A stretch of 64,000 nt of DNA, taken from contig CAAEMX010000035.1 in NCBI GenBank assembly GCA_900757185.1, forward strand, positions 17,035 to 81,034, written 5' to 3'. How positions within the stretch are numbered: position 1 is the stretch's first letter; every line of letters starts with the position of its first letter. The notes beneath the pieces were generated by a model. It saw nothing but the letters and a program-made list of their open reading frames with translations. It was not told the DNA's origin and made no database searches. Positions 25,056 through 34,076 of this stretch are shown piece by piece. This DNA comes from an uncultured Collinsella sp. (lineage in GTDB: Bacteria > Actinomycetota > Coriobacteriia > Coriobacteriales > Coriobacteriaceae). Made by a program: the position numbers and the translations under genes.

Positions 25056-25430
25056 ATGTACGCAATCGTTAACACGGGCGGCAAGCAGTACAAGGTCGCC
25101 ACCGACGATGTCATCACCGTCGAGAAGATCGAGGGCAATGAGGGCGACAAGGTCACCCTGCCGGTCATCTTCCTCAACGATGGTAAGAAGATCGTCACCG
25201 ATCCCGACAAGCTGGCCAAGGCCAAGGTTACCGCTCAGATCGTTGAGCAGTTCAAGGGCGAGAAGCAGCTGGTCTTCAAGTTCCACAAGCGTAAGCGCTA
25301 TCGTCGTCTGAAGGGTCACCGTCAGCAGCTCACCAAGCTGAAGATCGTGAAGGTCCAGGCTACGTCCCGCGCCAAGAAGGCTGTCAAGGCAGAGGCCGAG
25401 GCTGTTGCCGAGGCTCCCGTCGCCGAGTAG
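25056..25430 (+). CDS. rplU: 50S ribosomal protein L21
   Basis: Large-subunit ribosomal protein. The 124 residues begin with MYAIVNTGGKQYKV, the family signature, and include FKFHKRKRYRRLKGHRQQLT, which binds 23S rRNA. The C-terminus carries an Ala/Glu-rich extension of about 20 residues (AVKAEAEAVAEAPVAE) not present in the short E. coli protein. The ATG at 25056 fits the family start; the earlier in-frame ATG-like codon does not. It is followed by rpmA, as nearly everywhere. Confidence 0.96.
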   Translation: MYAIVNTGGKQYKVATDDVITVEKIEGNEGDKVTLPVIFLNDGKKIVTDPDKLAKAKVTAQIVEQFKGEKQLVFKFHKRKRYRRLKGHRQQLTKLKIVKVQATSRAKKAVKAEAEAVAEAPVAE

Positions 25431-25463
25431 ATTACACTCGTAACGAAAGAGTAGGTATACACA

Positions 25464-25721
25464 ATGGCACACAAAAAAGGACTCGGTTCCTCCCGTAATG
25501 GCCGTGACTCCCGCGGTCAGCGCCTTGGCACGAAGCGCTATGCCGGCCAGACGGTAACCACGGGCACGATTCTCGTCCGTCAGCACGGCACGCACATCCA
25601 CCCGGGTGAGAACGTTGGCCGTGGCAAGGACGACACGCTGTTCGCGCTGGTCGACGGTACCGTTGAGTTCCACAAGGGTATCAAGCACAGGGTCAGCGTA
25701 CGCCCGCTCGCGAACGCGTAA
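25464..25721 (+). CDS. rpmA: 50S ribosomal protein L27
   Basis: Ribosomal protein whose N-terminus reaches the peptidyl transferase centre. The 85 residues start [19 protein letters not shown], with no cleavable Bacillus-type extension. [19 protein letters not shown] is the central signature. It lies 33 bases after rplU. A terminator-like hairpin follows before obgE. Confidence 0.97.
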   Translation: MAHKKGLGSSRNGRDSRGQRLGTKRYAGQTVTTGTILVRQHGTHIHPGENVGRGKDDTLFALVDGTVEFHKGIKHRVSVRPLANA

Positions 25722-25746
25722 TTTACCCTTCATAGAGCACATATGT

Positions 25747-25789
25747 GGGAGGCACTTGAGTTTTAGGATTCAAGGGTCTCCCTCTTTTT
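25747..25789 (+). terminator. terminator or attenuator between rpmA and obgE
   Basis: GGGAG and CTTGA pair with TCAAG and CTCCC across an imperfect stem (25747-25782), followed by TCTTTTTG. It would set obgE and the downstream genes below the level of the ribosomal genes. Confidence 0.6.
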
Positions 25790-25793
25790 GTAG

Positions 25794-27272
<1,479 letters not shown>

Positions 27273-27275
27273 GCC

Positions 27276-27953
27276 ATGTCGCTGCGCGGTGGAATCGGTT
27301 TGCCCGAGCTGCCCATAAAAGAGGGCAAGGAGTTTCGGCTTGGCATTATGGGCGGCACATTCGACCCGATTCATTACGGGCACCTGGTGACTGCCGAGCA
27401 GGCGCGCGAGTCCCTCGACTTGGACGCTGTGCTCTTTATGCCGGCGGGCTCTCCCGCCTTTAAGCTTGACAAGCCGGTTACGCCTGCCGAGGACCGTTAT
27501 GCCATGACGGTCCTCGCCACCGCCGCGAACCCGGCCTTTTTGGCGAGCCGGTTCGAGATTGACCGTCCGGGTGTAACCTATACGGCCGATACGCTTCATG
27601 CCCTTCGCGATTTTTACCCGCCGCAGGTAAAGCTCTACTTTATTACGGGCGCCGATGCGATTATCGATATTGTGACCTGGCATGATGCCGAACGAATCGC
27701 TGAGCTTGCTACCTTTATTGCGGCGACGCGACCGGGCTTTGATATCGATACGGCGCGTGCCCGAATCAAAGAGTCGGGGCTGCCGTTCGACGTGCGCTAT
27801 ATTCAGATTCCGGCGCTGGCGATCAGCTCGACGAACATTCGTAAGCGAGTTGCCCGCGGCATGAGCGTGCGCTATCTTACGAGCGAGTCCGTGCTCGGCT
27901 ACATTCGCAAGCGCAGGCTATATGCCGATTTGGGCCAAGAAGATTTTGAGTGA
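27276..27953 (+). CDS. nadD: nicotinate-nucleotide adenylyltransferase
   Basis: Makes deamido-NAD from nicotinate mononucleotide and ATP. The nucleotidyltransferase motifs are GIMGGTFDPIHYGHL (about 23-37) and the late ISSTNIRKRV. FITGADAIIDIVTWHDAE is typical of NadD. The protein is 225 residues, with a 20-residue N-terminal extension before the first strand. A Shine-Dalgarno GGAGGGCG lies inside the obgE end. It overlaps yqeK, as is common in Gram-positives (obg-nadD-yqeK-rsfS). Confidence 0.95.
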   Translation: MSLRGGIGLPELPIKEGKEFRLGIMGGTFDPIHYGHLVTAEQARESLDLDAVLFMPAGSPAFKLDKPVTPAEDRYAMTVLATAANPAFLASRFEIDRPGVTYTADTLHALRDFYPPQVKLYFITGADAIIDIVTWHDAERIAELATFIAATRPGFDIDTARARIKESGLPFDVRYIQIPALAISSTNIRKRVARGMSVRYLTSESVLGYIRKRRLYADLGQEDFE

Positions 27954-27964
27954 TGGGGGCTACG

Positions 27965-28573
27965 TTGTCGGTAGAGGATCAGTTTGAGGGCGATGAGCGC
28001 GCGCTGCTCAAGCGCATTCAAGAGCTGCTCGATGTTCGCATGAAAGATAAGCGCAAGCGCTATGTGCATTCGCTGGGTGTTGCCGAGACCGCACTTCATC
28101 TGGCCGAGGTCTACGGCGTTGACCGCTTTGATGCGGCTGCCGCCGCCTTAATTCACGACTGGGACAAGGTTCTTTCCGATGACGAGCTCGTGGCCCGCGC
28201 GCTTCACTATGGCATCAAGGTTGCCGGCTCTCCTTCCGCCGCGACGCCGCTTTTGCATGGCCCTGTTGCCGCCTATGAGCTTCCGCAGCTTTTTCCCGAG
28301 CTGTCACCGGCCGTTTTCCAGGCTGTCGACCGTCACACCGTGGGTGCCTGCGACATGACGCCGCTCGATATGGTGGTCTTTGTGGCAGATGCCATCGAGC
28401 CCAACCGTCACGGCGACTATGCCCATGCGCTGCGCAAGATGGTGGGGAAGTCCTCGCTCGATGAGTTGTTCTTCTCCTGTTTTGCGCAGGGTCTGGTCTT
28501 TGTGATCCAGTCCGGGCGCTATCTTTATCCCACGGCTATTACGATTTACAACCATTACGCCCAGCTGCGCTAG
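27965..28573 (+). CDS. yqeK: HD-domain diadenosine tetraphosphatase YqeK
   Basis: Predicted symmetrical Ap4A hydrolase of the HD superfamily. Metal-site motifs are RYVHSLGVAETALHLAE, then LIHDWDK and a later histidine in LLHGPVAAYEL; DRHTVGA and FVADAIEPNR complete the pattern. The TTG at 27965 with GGGGG upstream is preferred; an ATG at 27953 overlapping the nadD stop is also possible. About 200 residues, normal length. It lies between nadD and rsfS. Confidence 0.88.
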   Translation: MSVEDQFEGDERALLKRIQELLDVRMKDKRKRYVHSLGVAETALHLAEVYGVDRFDAAAAALIHDWDKVLSDDELVARALHYGIKVAGSPSAATPLLHGPVAAYELPQLFPELSPAVFQAVDRHTVGACDMTPLDMVVFVADAIEPNRHGDYAHALRKMVGKSSLDELFFSCFAQGLVFVIQSGRYLYPTAITIYNHYAQLR

Positions 28574-28601
28574 CTCGGGTGTGTCTAGAAAGAGGTATTC
28601 C

Positions 28602-29057
28602 ATGGCCGACGAGACCATGACTGACGAGCAGATTCTTGAAGGTGTGGAGCACAAGAGTTTCGTTGCCACGTCCGACCGCACCGCCGCCTCGCTGTCTGCG
28701 AGCGGTGTCGCCGCTGAGGATGTCGCCCGCGCCGCCGCGCAGGCCGCCTACGACAAGAAGGGCGAGGACGTGCAGGTGCTCAACCTGACCGAGCTTTCCG
28801 ACGTGTGCGACTACTTTGTGCTTGCCACCGGTACCAACAACCGCCAGGTCGATTCTATCGTCGACGAGATCGAGGAGAAGGTCGCCGAGGCTTGCGGCGA
28901 GCATCCGTTCTCCATCGAGGGCCGCGAGCAGAAGACCTGGATGCTCATGGACTACGGTTCGGTCGTCGTCCACGTCTTCACTCCCGAAGCCCGCGACTTC
29001 TACCGCCTAGAAAAGCTCTGGGGTGACGCCCCCCAGCTCCCCCTCAACCTCCTCTAA
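28602..29057 (+). CDS. rsfS: ribosomal silencing factor RsfS
   Basis: Binds L14 and blocks subunit joining during starvation. The family core starts about residue 44 (AAQAAYDKKGEDVQVLNLTE) and contains CDYFVLATGTNNRQVDSI, EGREQKTWMLMDYGSVVVH and FYRLEKLWGDAP. The preceding 43 residues (ADETMTDEQILEGVEHKSFV and on) are an extension absent from most RsfS proteins and are probably flexible. The ATG at 28602 with AAAGAGG upstream is well supported. It is the last gene of the obg operon; a terminator follows. Confidence 0.93.
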   Translation: MADETMTDEQILEGVEHKSFVATSDRTAASLSASGVAAEDVARAAAQAAYDKKGEDVQVLNLTELSDVCDYFVLATGTNNRQVDSIVDEIEEKVAEACGEHPFSIEGREQKTWMLMDYGSVVVHVFTPEARDFYRLEKLWGDAPQLPLNLL

Positions 29058-29064
29058 CAGCACA

Positions 29065-29090
29065 TTTGATACGGGGCTTTTTAGCTAGCC
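29065..29090. repeat. solo copy of the palindrome core
   Basis: TTTGATACGGGGCTTTTTAG matches the core of the nested repeat at 11955-12064 with two substitutions and one deleted T, and continues as CTAGCC. Only one arm is present. It sits between rsfS and its terminator. Confidence 0.5.
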
Positions 29091-29101
29091 TCGTGTATTT
29101 C

Positions 29102-29145
29102 GCCGGGCAGTTGCGGTTTTCCGTACCTGCCCGGCTTTCTTTTTG
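29102..29145 (+). terminator. terminator of the obg-rsfS operon
   Basis: GCCGGGCAG (29102-29110) pairs with CTGCCCGGC (29127-29135), followed by TTTCTTTTTG. It separates rsfS from the convergent dinB. Confidence 0.8.
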
Positions 29146-29156
29146 CCTAAAGGCGG

Positions 29157-30410
29157 TTAATCGTTGAAGCGGGATTGGCGGCCGAAGGATAGGGCGGTGT
29201 CGCCGAACTTGTCTCGGACGGCATCGATCGCGACGGAGAGGTCGCGACGGTCGCTCGATTGGGCTCCGCGGTCGTCGACTTCGCAGAACAGGTCGGTCTG
29301 GATGCCGCCTTGGTGGTCGAAGTCGCTCATGCCGATGCCCGCTAAGCGAACATGCATGCCTTCCTGCCAGATGTTGTCGAGCAGTTCGAGCGCAACCGCC
29401 ACGAAGATATTCTCATCGTCGGTCGGATGAGGCAGCCGGCGCTGTGCCGTACGCCCGCTGCCATACGAATACTTGAGCTTGAGCGTCACCGTGGCGCCCG
29501 TCAGTCCCTGACGGCGCAGGCGGCGTCCAACTGACTCGCCCAACAGTGCAATCGCCGCTTCGATGTCTCCGCGCTCAGTTAAATCTTTCGCAAAGGTGCG
29601 TTCATTGCTCACCGATTTAACCTCGCGTTCCTCGTCCAGACTCGTGACTTCGGAAACCTCGAGTCCCAGCGCACGCTGGCGCATGCGTTCGCCGTTGACG
29701 CCAAAAATAGAGGCCAAGGTGGATTCCGGTGCACGTGATAGCTCGCCGAGGGTGTAGATGCGCATGCGGCGCAGTCGCTCCTCGGCTGAGCGTCCGATGC
29801 CGCTCATGGCAGACACCGGCAGCGCGGCCAAAAAGCGCTGCTCGGTTCCGGGGCGCACGATGGTCAGCCCAAACGGCTTATCCCGCTCGCTTGCGATCTT
29901 TGCAACCGTCTTGTTGCAGCCCACGCCGATGGAGCACGTCACTCCCAGCGCTGCCACGCGGTCGCTTATACGCCGCGCAACCAGCAGCGGGTCTTCGGGC
30001 GCAAAGCGACCCGGTGTGATATCGATAAAGGCTTCGTCGATGGATACGCGCTCAACGCGCGGGGTCTCGTCGGCGAGAATCGCCATGACCTGCGCGCTCA
30101 CCTCGCGGTAGCGATCAAAGTGCCCGTGCGTCCAAATGGCTTGCGGGCACAAGCGCCGCGCCTCGGCCGAGGCCATGGCAGAGTGCACGCCAAAGCGACG
30201 TGCCTCATACGAACACGTGGACACGACGCCACGCGAATCGGCGTCTCCGCCCACGATGAGCGGCTTTCCGCGCCATTCGGGATGATCGAGCATTTCCACG
30301 CTCGCAAAAAACGCATCGAGGTCCATCAGGCCCACTGCCGGACCCGTCCAGGGCGGCGGCGTGACGCCCGCAGCATCTTCATAACCGTATGTATGTTCGC
30401 GTCTTTTCAT
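29157..30410 (-). CDS. dinB: DNA polymerase IV (Y-family)
   Basis: Error-prone translesion polymerase. The 417-residue protein carries the catalytic acidic motifs MDLDAFFASVE and SIDEAFIDITPG, the finger segment CSYEARRFGVHSAM and the helix-hairpin-helix SAMSGIGRSAEERLRRM. A little-finger domain follows after residue 250. No beta-clamp motif is obvious at the C-terminal end, which terminates SFGRQSRFND. It is the only minus-strand gene between 9 and 57 kb and stands alone, convergent with rsfS and divergent from rpsP. Confidence 0.93.
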   Translation of the reverse strand: MKRREHTYGYEDAAGVTPPPWTGPAVGLMDLDAFFASVEMLDHPEWRGKPLIVGGDADSRGVVSTCSYEARRFGVHSAMASAEARRLCPQAIWTHGHFDRYREVSAQVMAILADETPRVERVSIDEAFIDITPGRFAPEDPLLVARRISDRVAALGVTCSIGVGCNKTVAKIASERDKPFGLTIVRPGTEQRFLAALPVSAMSGIGRSAEERLRRMRIYTLGELSRAPESTLASIFGVNGERMRQRALGLEVSEVTSLDEEREVKSVSNERTFAKDLTERGDIEAAIALLGESVGRRLRRQGLTGATVTLKLKYSYGSGRTAQRRLPHPTDDENIFVAVALELLDNIWQEGMHVRLAGIGMSDFDHQGGIQTDLFCEVDDRGAQSSDRRDLSVAIDAVRDKFGDTALSFGRQSRFND

Positions 30411-30526
30411 GGCATGAGTATACCGCGCAGCTCATGTGGGGTGCGTGGATGTGCTTGCAAATCGCGAATTCTTGTCTAAGATATGGATTTGCCTTCGACT
30501 ACACCGAAGAAGTTGGTCTCACGGAC

Positions 30527-30555
30527 TTCACCTGCCCGCGTCGATGGCGTATTAT
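30527..30555 (+). promoter_or_regulatory. rpsP operon promoter
   Basis: TTCACC (30527-30532), 17 bases, then TATTAT (30550-30555), about 55 bases before the rpsP start. A GCAGC/GCTGC mini-hairpin lies in the leader just before the ribosome binding site. Confidence 0.6.
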
Positions 30556-30611
30556 ATTCAACTGTTTGTTTGTAGTTGCAGCCTAAAGCTGCTTGGTTGG
30601 AGGAGTTTCCT

Positions 30612-30953
30612 TTGGCAGTCAAGATTCGCCTTGCTCGTCACGGCGCTAAGAAGCGTCCGTACTACCGTGTCGTCGTCGCCGATTCCCGCGCCCCGCGTGA
30701 CGGTCGTATCATCGAGGAGGTTGGCCGCTACAACCCGATGACCGCCCCCAAGACCATCAACCTCGATCTCGAGAAGATCGCTGACTGGCAGTCCAAGGGC
30801 GCTCAGCTCACCGACGCTGTCGCTGCTCTGGTCAAGGCCGCCAACGAGGGCGAGAAGACCGAGACCGTCGTCAAGAAGTCCAAGAAGCAGCTCGCCAAAG
30901 AGGCCGAGGCCGCTAAGGCTGCCGCTGAGGCGGCTGAGGGCGCCGAGGAGTAA
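30612..30953 (+). CDS. rpsP: 30S ribosomal protein S16
   Basis: Small-subunit assembly protein. It starts (TTG) [20 protein letters not shown], the family signature, with GGAGGAG upstream. The core ends near residue 80. The last 30 residues are an Ala/Glu/Lys extension ([20 protein letters not shown]), similar in style to the L21 tail. First gene of rpsP-khpA-rimM-trmD. Confidence 0.96.
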   Translation: MAVKIRLARHGAKKRPYYRVVVADSRAPRDGRIIEEVGRYNPMTAPKTINLDLEKIADWQSKGAQLTDAVAALVKAANEGEKTETVVKKSKKQLAKEAEAAKAAAEAAEGAEE

Positions 30954-30956
30954 ATC

Positions 30957-31241
30957 GTGCCTGAGGTTGACGCTGCACAGCTCGAGGGTGAGGCAATGCT
31001 CTCAGATCGCATCGCCGATCTCGTCGAATATCTCGTTGTTCAGATCGTCGACGACCCGGATTCCGTGAGTCTTGAGGTCATCGATGGTGACGACGCCTCC
31101 ACGATTGAGGTTTCGGTTGCCGAGGATGACGTCGCTAAGGTCATCGGCCGTCGTGGCCGTACCATCAAGGCCATTCGCACGCTCGCCCGTGCACTGGCCG
31201 CTCGCCTCGACACAGCAGTCGAGGTAGAGGTTCTGGGCTAG
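30957..31241 (+). CDS. khpA: KH-domain RNA-binding protein KhpA
   Basis: Small RNA-binding protein of the YlqC/KhpA family, which acts with KhpB in cell-size and sRNA control in other Gram-positives. The 94 residues contain one KH domain with the GxxG loop in KVIGRRGRTIKAIRTLARAL. The GTG start is three bases after rpsP. Its position between rpsP and rimM is conserved. Confidence 0.9.
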   Translation: MPEVDAAQLEGEAMLSDRIADLVEYLVVQIVDDPDSVSLEVIDGDDASTIEVSVAEDDVAKVIGRRGRTIKAIRTLARALAARLDTAVEVEVLG

Positions 31242-31245
31242 GACC

Positions 31246-31767
31246 TTGAGGTCCCAGTACAAAAACATCGCCCGTGTGGTCAAGCCGCACGGAAGGAAGG
31301 GGGAGGTCCTCGCGCAGCCGCTGCGGGGGCTTCCTTCTGTATTGACGCCGGGTATGCGCGTCGCCTTGACGCCACCGGCGCTCAAACGCGACCGTTTTTG
31401 CACGGTCACATCCGTCACCGATACGGGCGATGGCGATCTGGTCTCGTTTGAGGGCATTGATGACTTGACGGCCGCCGAGGGCATCACCGGATGCTACGTG
31501 CTGGCAAATCGTGACGACTTTGAGCTCGATTCGCTCGACGCCGCTTATACCGACCTGATGGGTCGCGAGGTGGTCGACGAGCGCTTTGGCTTGCTCGGCA
31601 CAATTGTCGAGATCATGTCGACGCCCGCCAACGATGTTTGGGTTGTCGAGGGCGATCGGTACGGCGAGGTGCTGATTCCCGTGATCGAGCAGGTTGTGCT
31701 CGATCTTCCCGACACAGGAACAATTTCCGTCCACGTTATGGACGGCCTGATCGATATGGACAAGTAG
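31246..31767 (+). CDS. rimM: ribosome maturation factor RimM
   Basis: Assists assembly of the 30S head with S19. The 173 residues show the N-terminal RimM barrel (IARVVKPHGRKGEVLAQPL) and the PRC-barrel half (LMGREVVDERFGLLGTIVEI, VEGDRYGEVLIPVIEQVV). The TTG start is only two bases after an AGGA and four after the khpA stop, so translation is probably coupled to khpA. Confidence 0.93.
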   Translation: MRSQYKNIARVVKPHGRKGEVLAQPLRGLPSVLTPGMRVALTPPALKRDRFCTVTSVTDTGDGDLVSFEGIDDLTAAEGITGCYVLANRDDFELDSLDAAYTDLMGREVVDERFGLLGTIVEIMSTPANDVWVVEGDRYGEVLIPVIEQVVLDLPDTGTISVHVMDGLIDMDK

Positions 31768-31777
31768 GGAGGACAAC

Positions 31778-32536
31778 ATGCTGATCGAGACCCTTTCGGT
31801 CTTTCCTGAGATGTTTGAGCCCGTTATGTCCACGTCGATCTTGGGCCGTGCCCGCAAGGCCGGCCTTTTTGATTTTAAGGCCTATAACCTGCGCGATTGG
31901 ACGCACGACCGGCATCGTACCGTCGATGACGAGCCGTACGGCGGCGGGCAGGGCATGCTCATGAAGGTCGAGCCCATCGCCGAGGCCATTGAGGCTATTA
32001 GCTCCGAGGGTCCCAAGCCCACGGTTGTGTTCTTTACGCCCTGTGGCGAGCCCTTTACGCAGCATGTGGCCGAGCGCCTGCTCAAAAGCGAGCGCCTGCT
32101 GTTTGTATGCAGCCGCTACGAGGGCGTCGACGAGCGCGCATATGCGTATGCCGACGAGCGCCTGTCAATCGGCGACTACGTGCTTACGGGTGGCGAGCTA
32201 CCCGCCATGGTCGTTGCCGATGCCGTCGTACGTCTGATTCCCGGCGCCCTTGGTGACGAGATGAGCAACGTCGATGAGTCGTTCTCGACTGCCGAGGACG
32301 GTGGCCTGCTCGAGTACGCGCAGTACACTCGTCCCGCCGAGTTCAACGGCGAGGGCGTGCCGCCGGTGCTCGTGAGCGGCGACCACGCCAAGGTTGACGC
32401 CTGGCGCCGCAAGAATGCCATCGAGCGCACCTGCCGCTGGCGTCCCGACCTGATCGAGACGGCGCGGCTTACGCCCGAGGAGCGCGCATACGCGCAAGAG
32501 ATTCTGGACGCGTCGTATTCGCAGAGCGAGGAGTGA
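31778..32536 (+). CDS. trmD: tRNA (guanine-N1)-methyltransferase
   Basis: Methylates G37 next to the anticodon, which prevents frameshifting. The SPOUT-fold motifs are MLIETLSVFPEMFEPVM, YGGGQGMLMKVEP, CSRYEGVDER and the knot segment SIGDYVLTGGELPAMVV. Length 252, normal. AGGGAGG precedes the ATG, eleven bases after rimM. In most Gram-positives rplS follows; here lepB does. Confidence 0.96.
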   Translation: MLIETLSVFPEMFEPVMSTSILGRARKAGLFDFKAYNLRDWTHDRHRTVDDEPYGGGQGMLMKVEPIAEAIEAISSEGPKPTVVFFTPCGEPFTQHVAERLLKSERLLFVCSRYEGVDERAYAYADERLSIGDYVLTGGELPAMVVADAVVRLIPGALGDEMSNVDESFSTAEDGGLLEYAQYTRPAEFNGEGVPPVLVSGDHAKVDAWRRKNAIERTCRWRPDLIETARLTPEERAYAQEILDASYSQSEE

Positions 32537-32538
32537 GA

Positions 32539-33102
32539 ATGGTTCCTTCGCAGCATTCCGTGCTTAAGGGTGCGTTTGAGTGGATCGTGGTCGTCGCGAT
32601 CGCACTGGTCGCTACCTTCTTGATTCGCTCGTTTGTGGTCGAACCCTTTGTGGTGCCCACCGGCTCCATGGAGTCCACGATCGAGATCGGCGACCAGATC
32701 TTGGCGCAAAAGGTGAGCCTCGAGCTCGGCCAGCCCGTCAGCCAAGGCGATATCGTGGTGTTCCACAACCCCGATGGCACCTCCGAGCACGATGTTCTCG
32801 TCAAGCGTGTTATTGCCACGGCCGGTCAGACAGTCGACCTTCAGGACGGCAAGGTGGTCGTTGACGGCCAGGCGCTCGACGAGAGCTATACGACGGGCAT
32901 GAGCTGGCCGCTCTCGGTCCAGGCTCCCGGCGCTCAGGTAAGCTATCCCTACACCGTTCCCGACGGGTGCGTGTGGGTGATGGGCGACAACCGCGAAAAC
33001 TCTGCCGACTCACGCTACTTTGGTCCCGTCGATCGCTCTGATTTGATCGCTGTGGCGCTTGTGCGCTACTGGCCGCTCAACCGCATCGGCGCTATCGACT
33101 AA
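32539..33102 (+). CDS. lepB: signal peptidase I
   Basis: Membrane serine protease that removes signal peptides. The 187 residues have one N-terminal membrane segment (about 13-32) and then the catalytic Ser43 in PTGSMEST and Lys89 in VLVKRVIA. The conserved GDNRENSADSRYFGPV is box E. The ATG at 32539 with GAGGAG upstream starts two bases after the trmD stop. It is the short Gram-positive form. Confidence 0.94.
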   Translation: MVPSQHSVLKGAFEWIVVVAIALVATFLIRSFVVEPFVVPTGSMESTIEIGDQILAQKVSLELGQPVSQGDIVVFHNPDGTSEHDVLVKRVIATAGQTVDLQDGKVVVDGQALDESYTTGMSWPLSVQAPGAQVSYPYTVPDGCVWVMGDNRENSADSRYFGPVDRSDLIAVALVRYWPLNRIGAID

Positions 33103-33161
33103 AAACCGCTATAGTACAGTACCTAACCGTGTAATCGTTTCGACGAGGGGATATTAGAGGC

Positions 33162-34073
33162 ATGAACGCTTCACCGCTTTCCTTCCAAGACATCATCCTG
33201 CGCCTCCAGCAGTACTGGGGCGAGCAGGGCTGCGTCATTATGCAGCCCTATGACTCCGAGGTCGGTGCCGGTACCTTCCATACCGCGACCACGCTTCGCT
33301 CGCTCGGTCCCGCCGAGTGGCGCACCTGCTATGCGCAGCCCTGCCGCCGTCCCGCCGACGGCCGCTACGGCGAGAACCCCAACCGCATGCAGCACTACTA
33401 TCAGTTCCAGGTGCTCATCAAGCCCTCGCCGGTCAACGCCCAGGAGCTCTACCTGGGTTCGCTGGCCGCCATTGGCCTGGACCCCAACGACCATGACGTC
33501 CGCTTTGTCGAGGACGACTGGGAGAGCCCGACGCTGGGCGCCTGGGGCCTTGGCTGGGAGGTCTGGCTCAATGGCATGGAGGTCACGCAGTTTACGTACT
33601 TCCAGCAGGTGGGCGGCATCGAGGTCGACCCCGTGCCCGTCGAGATCACCTACGGCCTGGAGCGTATCGCCATGTACGCCCAGGGTGTCAACTCGGTCTA
33701 TGACCTGGTGTGGAGCTATTTGCCCGACGGCACGCCCATGACCTACGGCGACGTGTTCCTGGAGAACGAGCGCGAGTTCAGCGCTTACAACTTTGAGGTC
33801 GCCAACGTCGAGATGATGCGTCAGAAGTTCGACGACTATGAGGCCGAGTGCCACTCCTGCCTGGAGCGTAAGCTGCCGCTGCCGGCGTACGACTGTGTCA
33901 TGAAGTGCAGCCATGCCTTCAACCTGCTCGATGCCCGCGGTGCGCTGTCCGCAGTCGAGCGCGCCAACTACATCCTGCGCGTCCGCGCCGTCGCCAAGGC
34001 GTGCTGCGAGGCCTATATGGCCGAGGTCGCCGGAATCAACGAGAATACCGACCAGGAAGGCGAGGTGGCGTAA
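33162..34073 (+). CDS. glyQ: glycyl-tRNA synthetase alpha subunit
   Basis: Catalytic subunit of the tetrameric bacterial GlyRS. The 303 residues contain [58 protein letters not shown] and [11 protein letters not shown], all diagnostic. It lies three bases upstream of glyS. The separate alpha and beta genes distinguish this organism from most high-GC Actinobacteria, which use a single-chain enzyme. Confidence 0.97.
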   Translation: MNASPLSFQDIILRLQQYWGEQGCVIMQPYDSEVGAGTFHTATTLRSLGPAEWRTCYAQPCRRPADGRYGENPNRMQHYYQFQVLIKPSPVNAQELYLGSLAAIGLDPNDHDVRFVEDDWESPTLGAWGLGWEVWLNGMEVTQFTYFQQVGGIEVDPVPVEITYGLERIAMYAQGVNSVYDLVWSYLPDGTPMTYGDVFLENEREFSAYNFEVANVEMMRQKFDDYEAECHSCLERKLPLPAYDCVMKCSHAFNLLDARGALSAVERANYILRVRAVAKACCEAYMAEVAGINENTDQEGEVA

Positions 34074-34076
34074 GCC

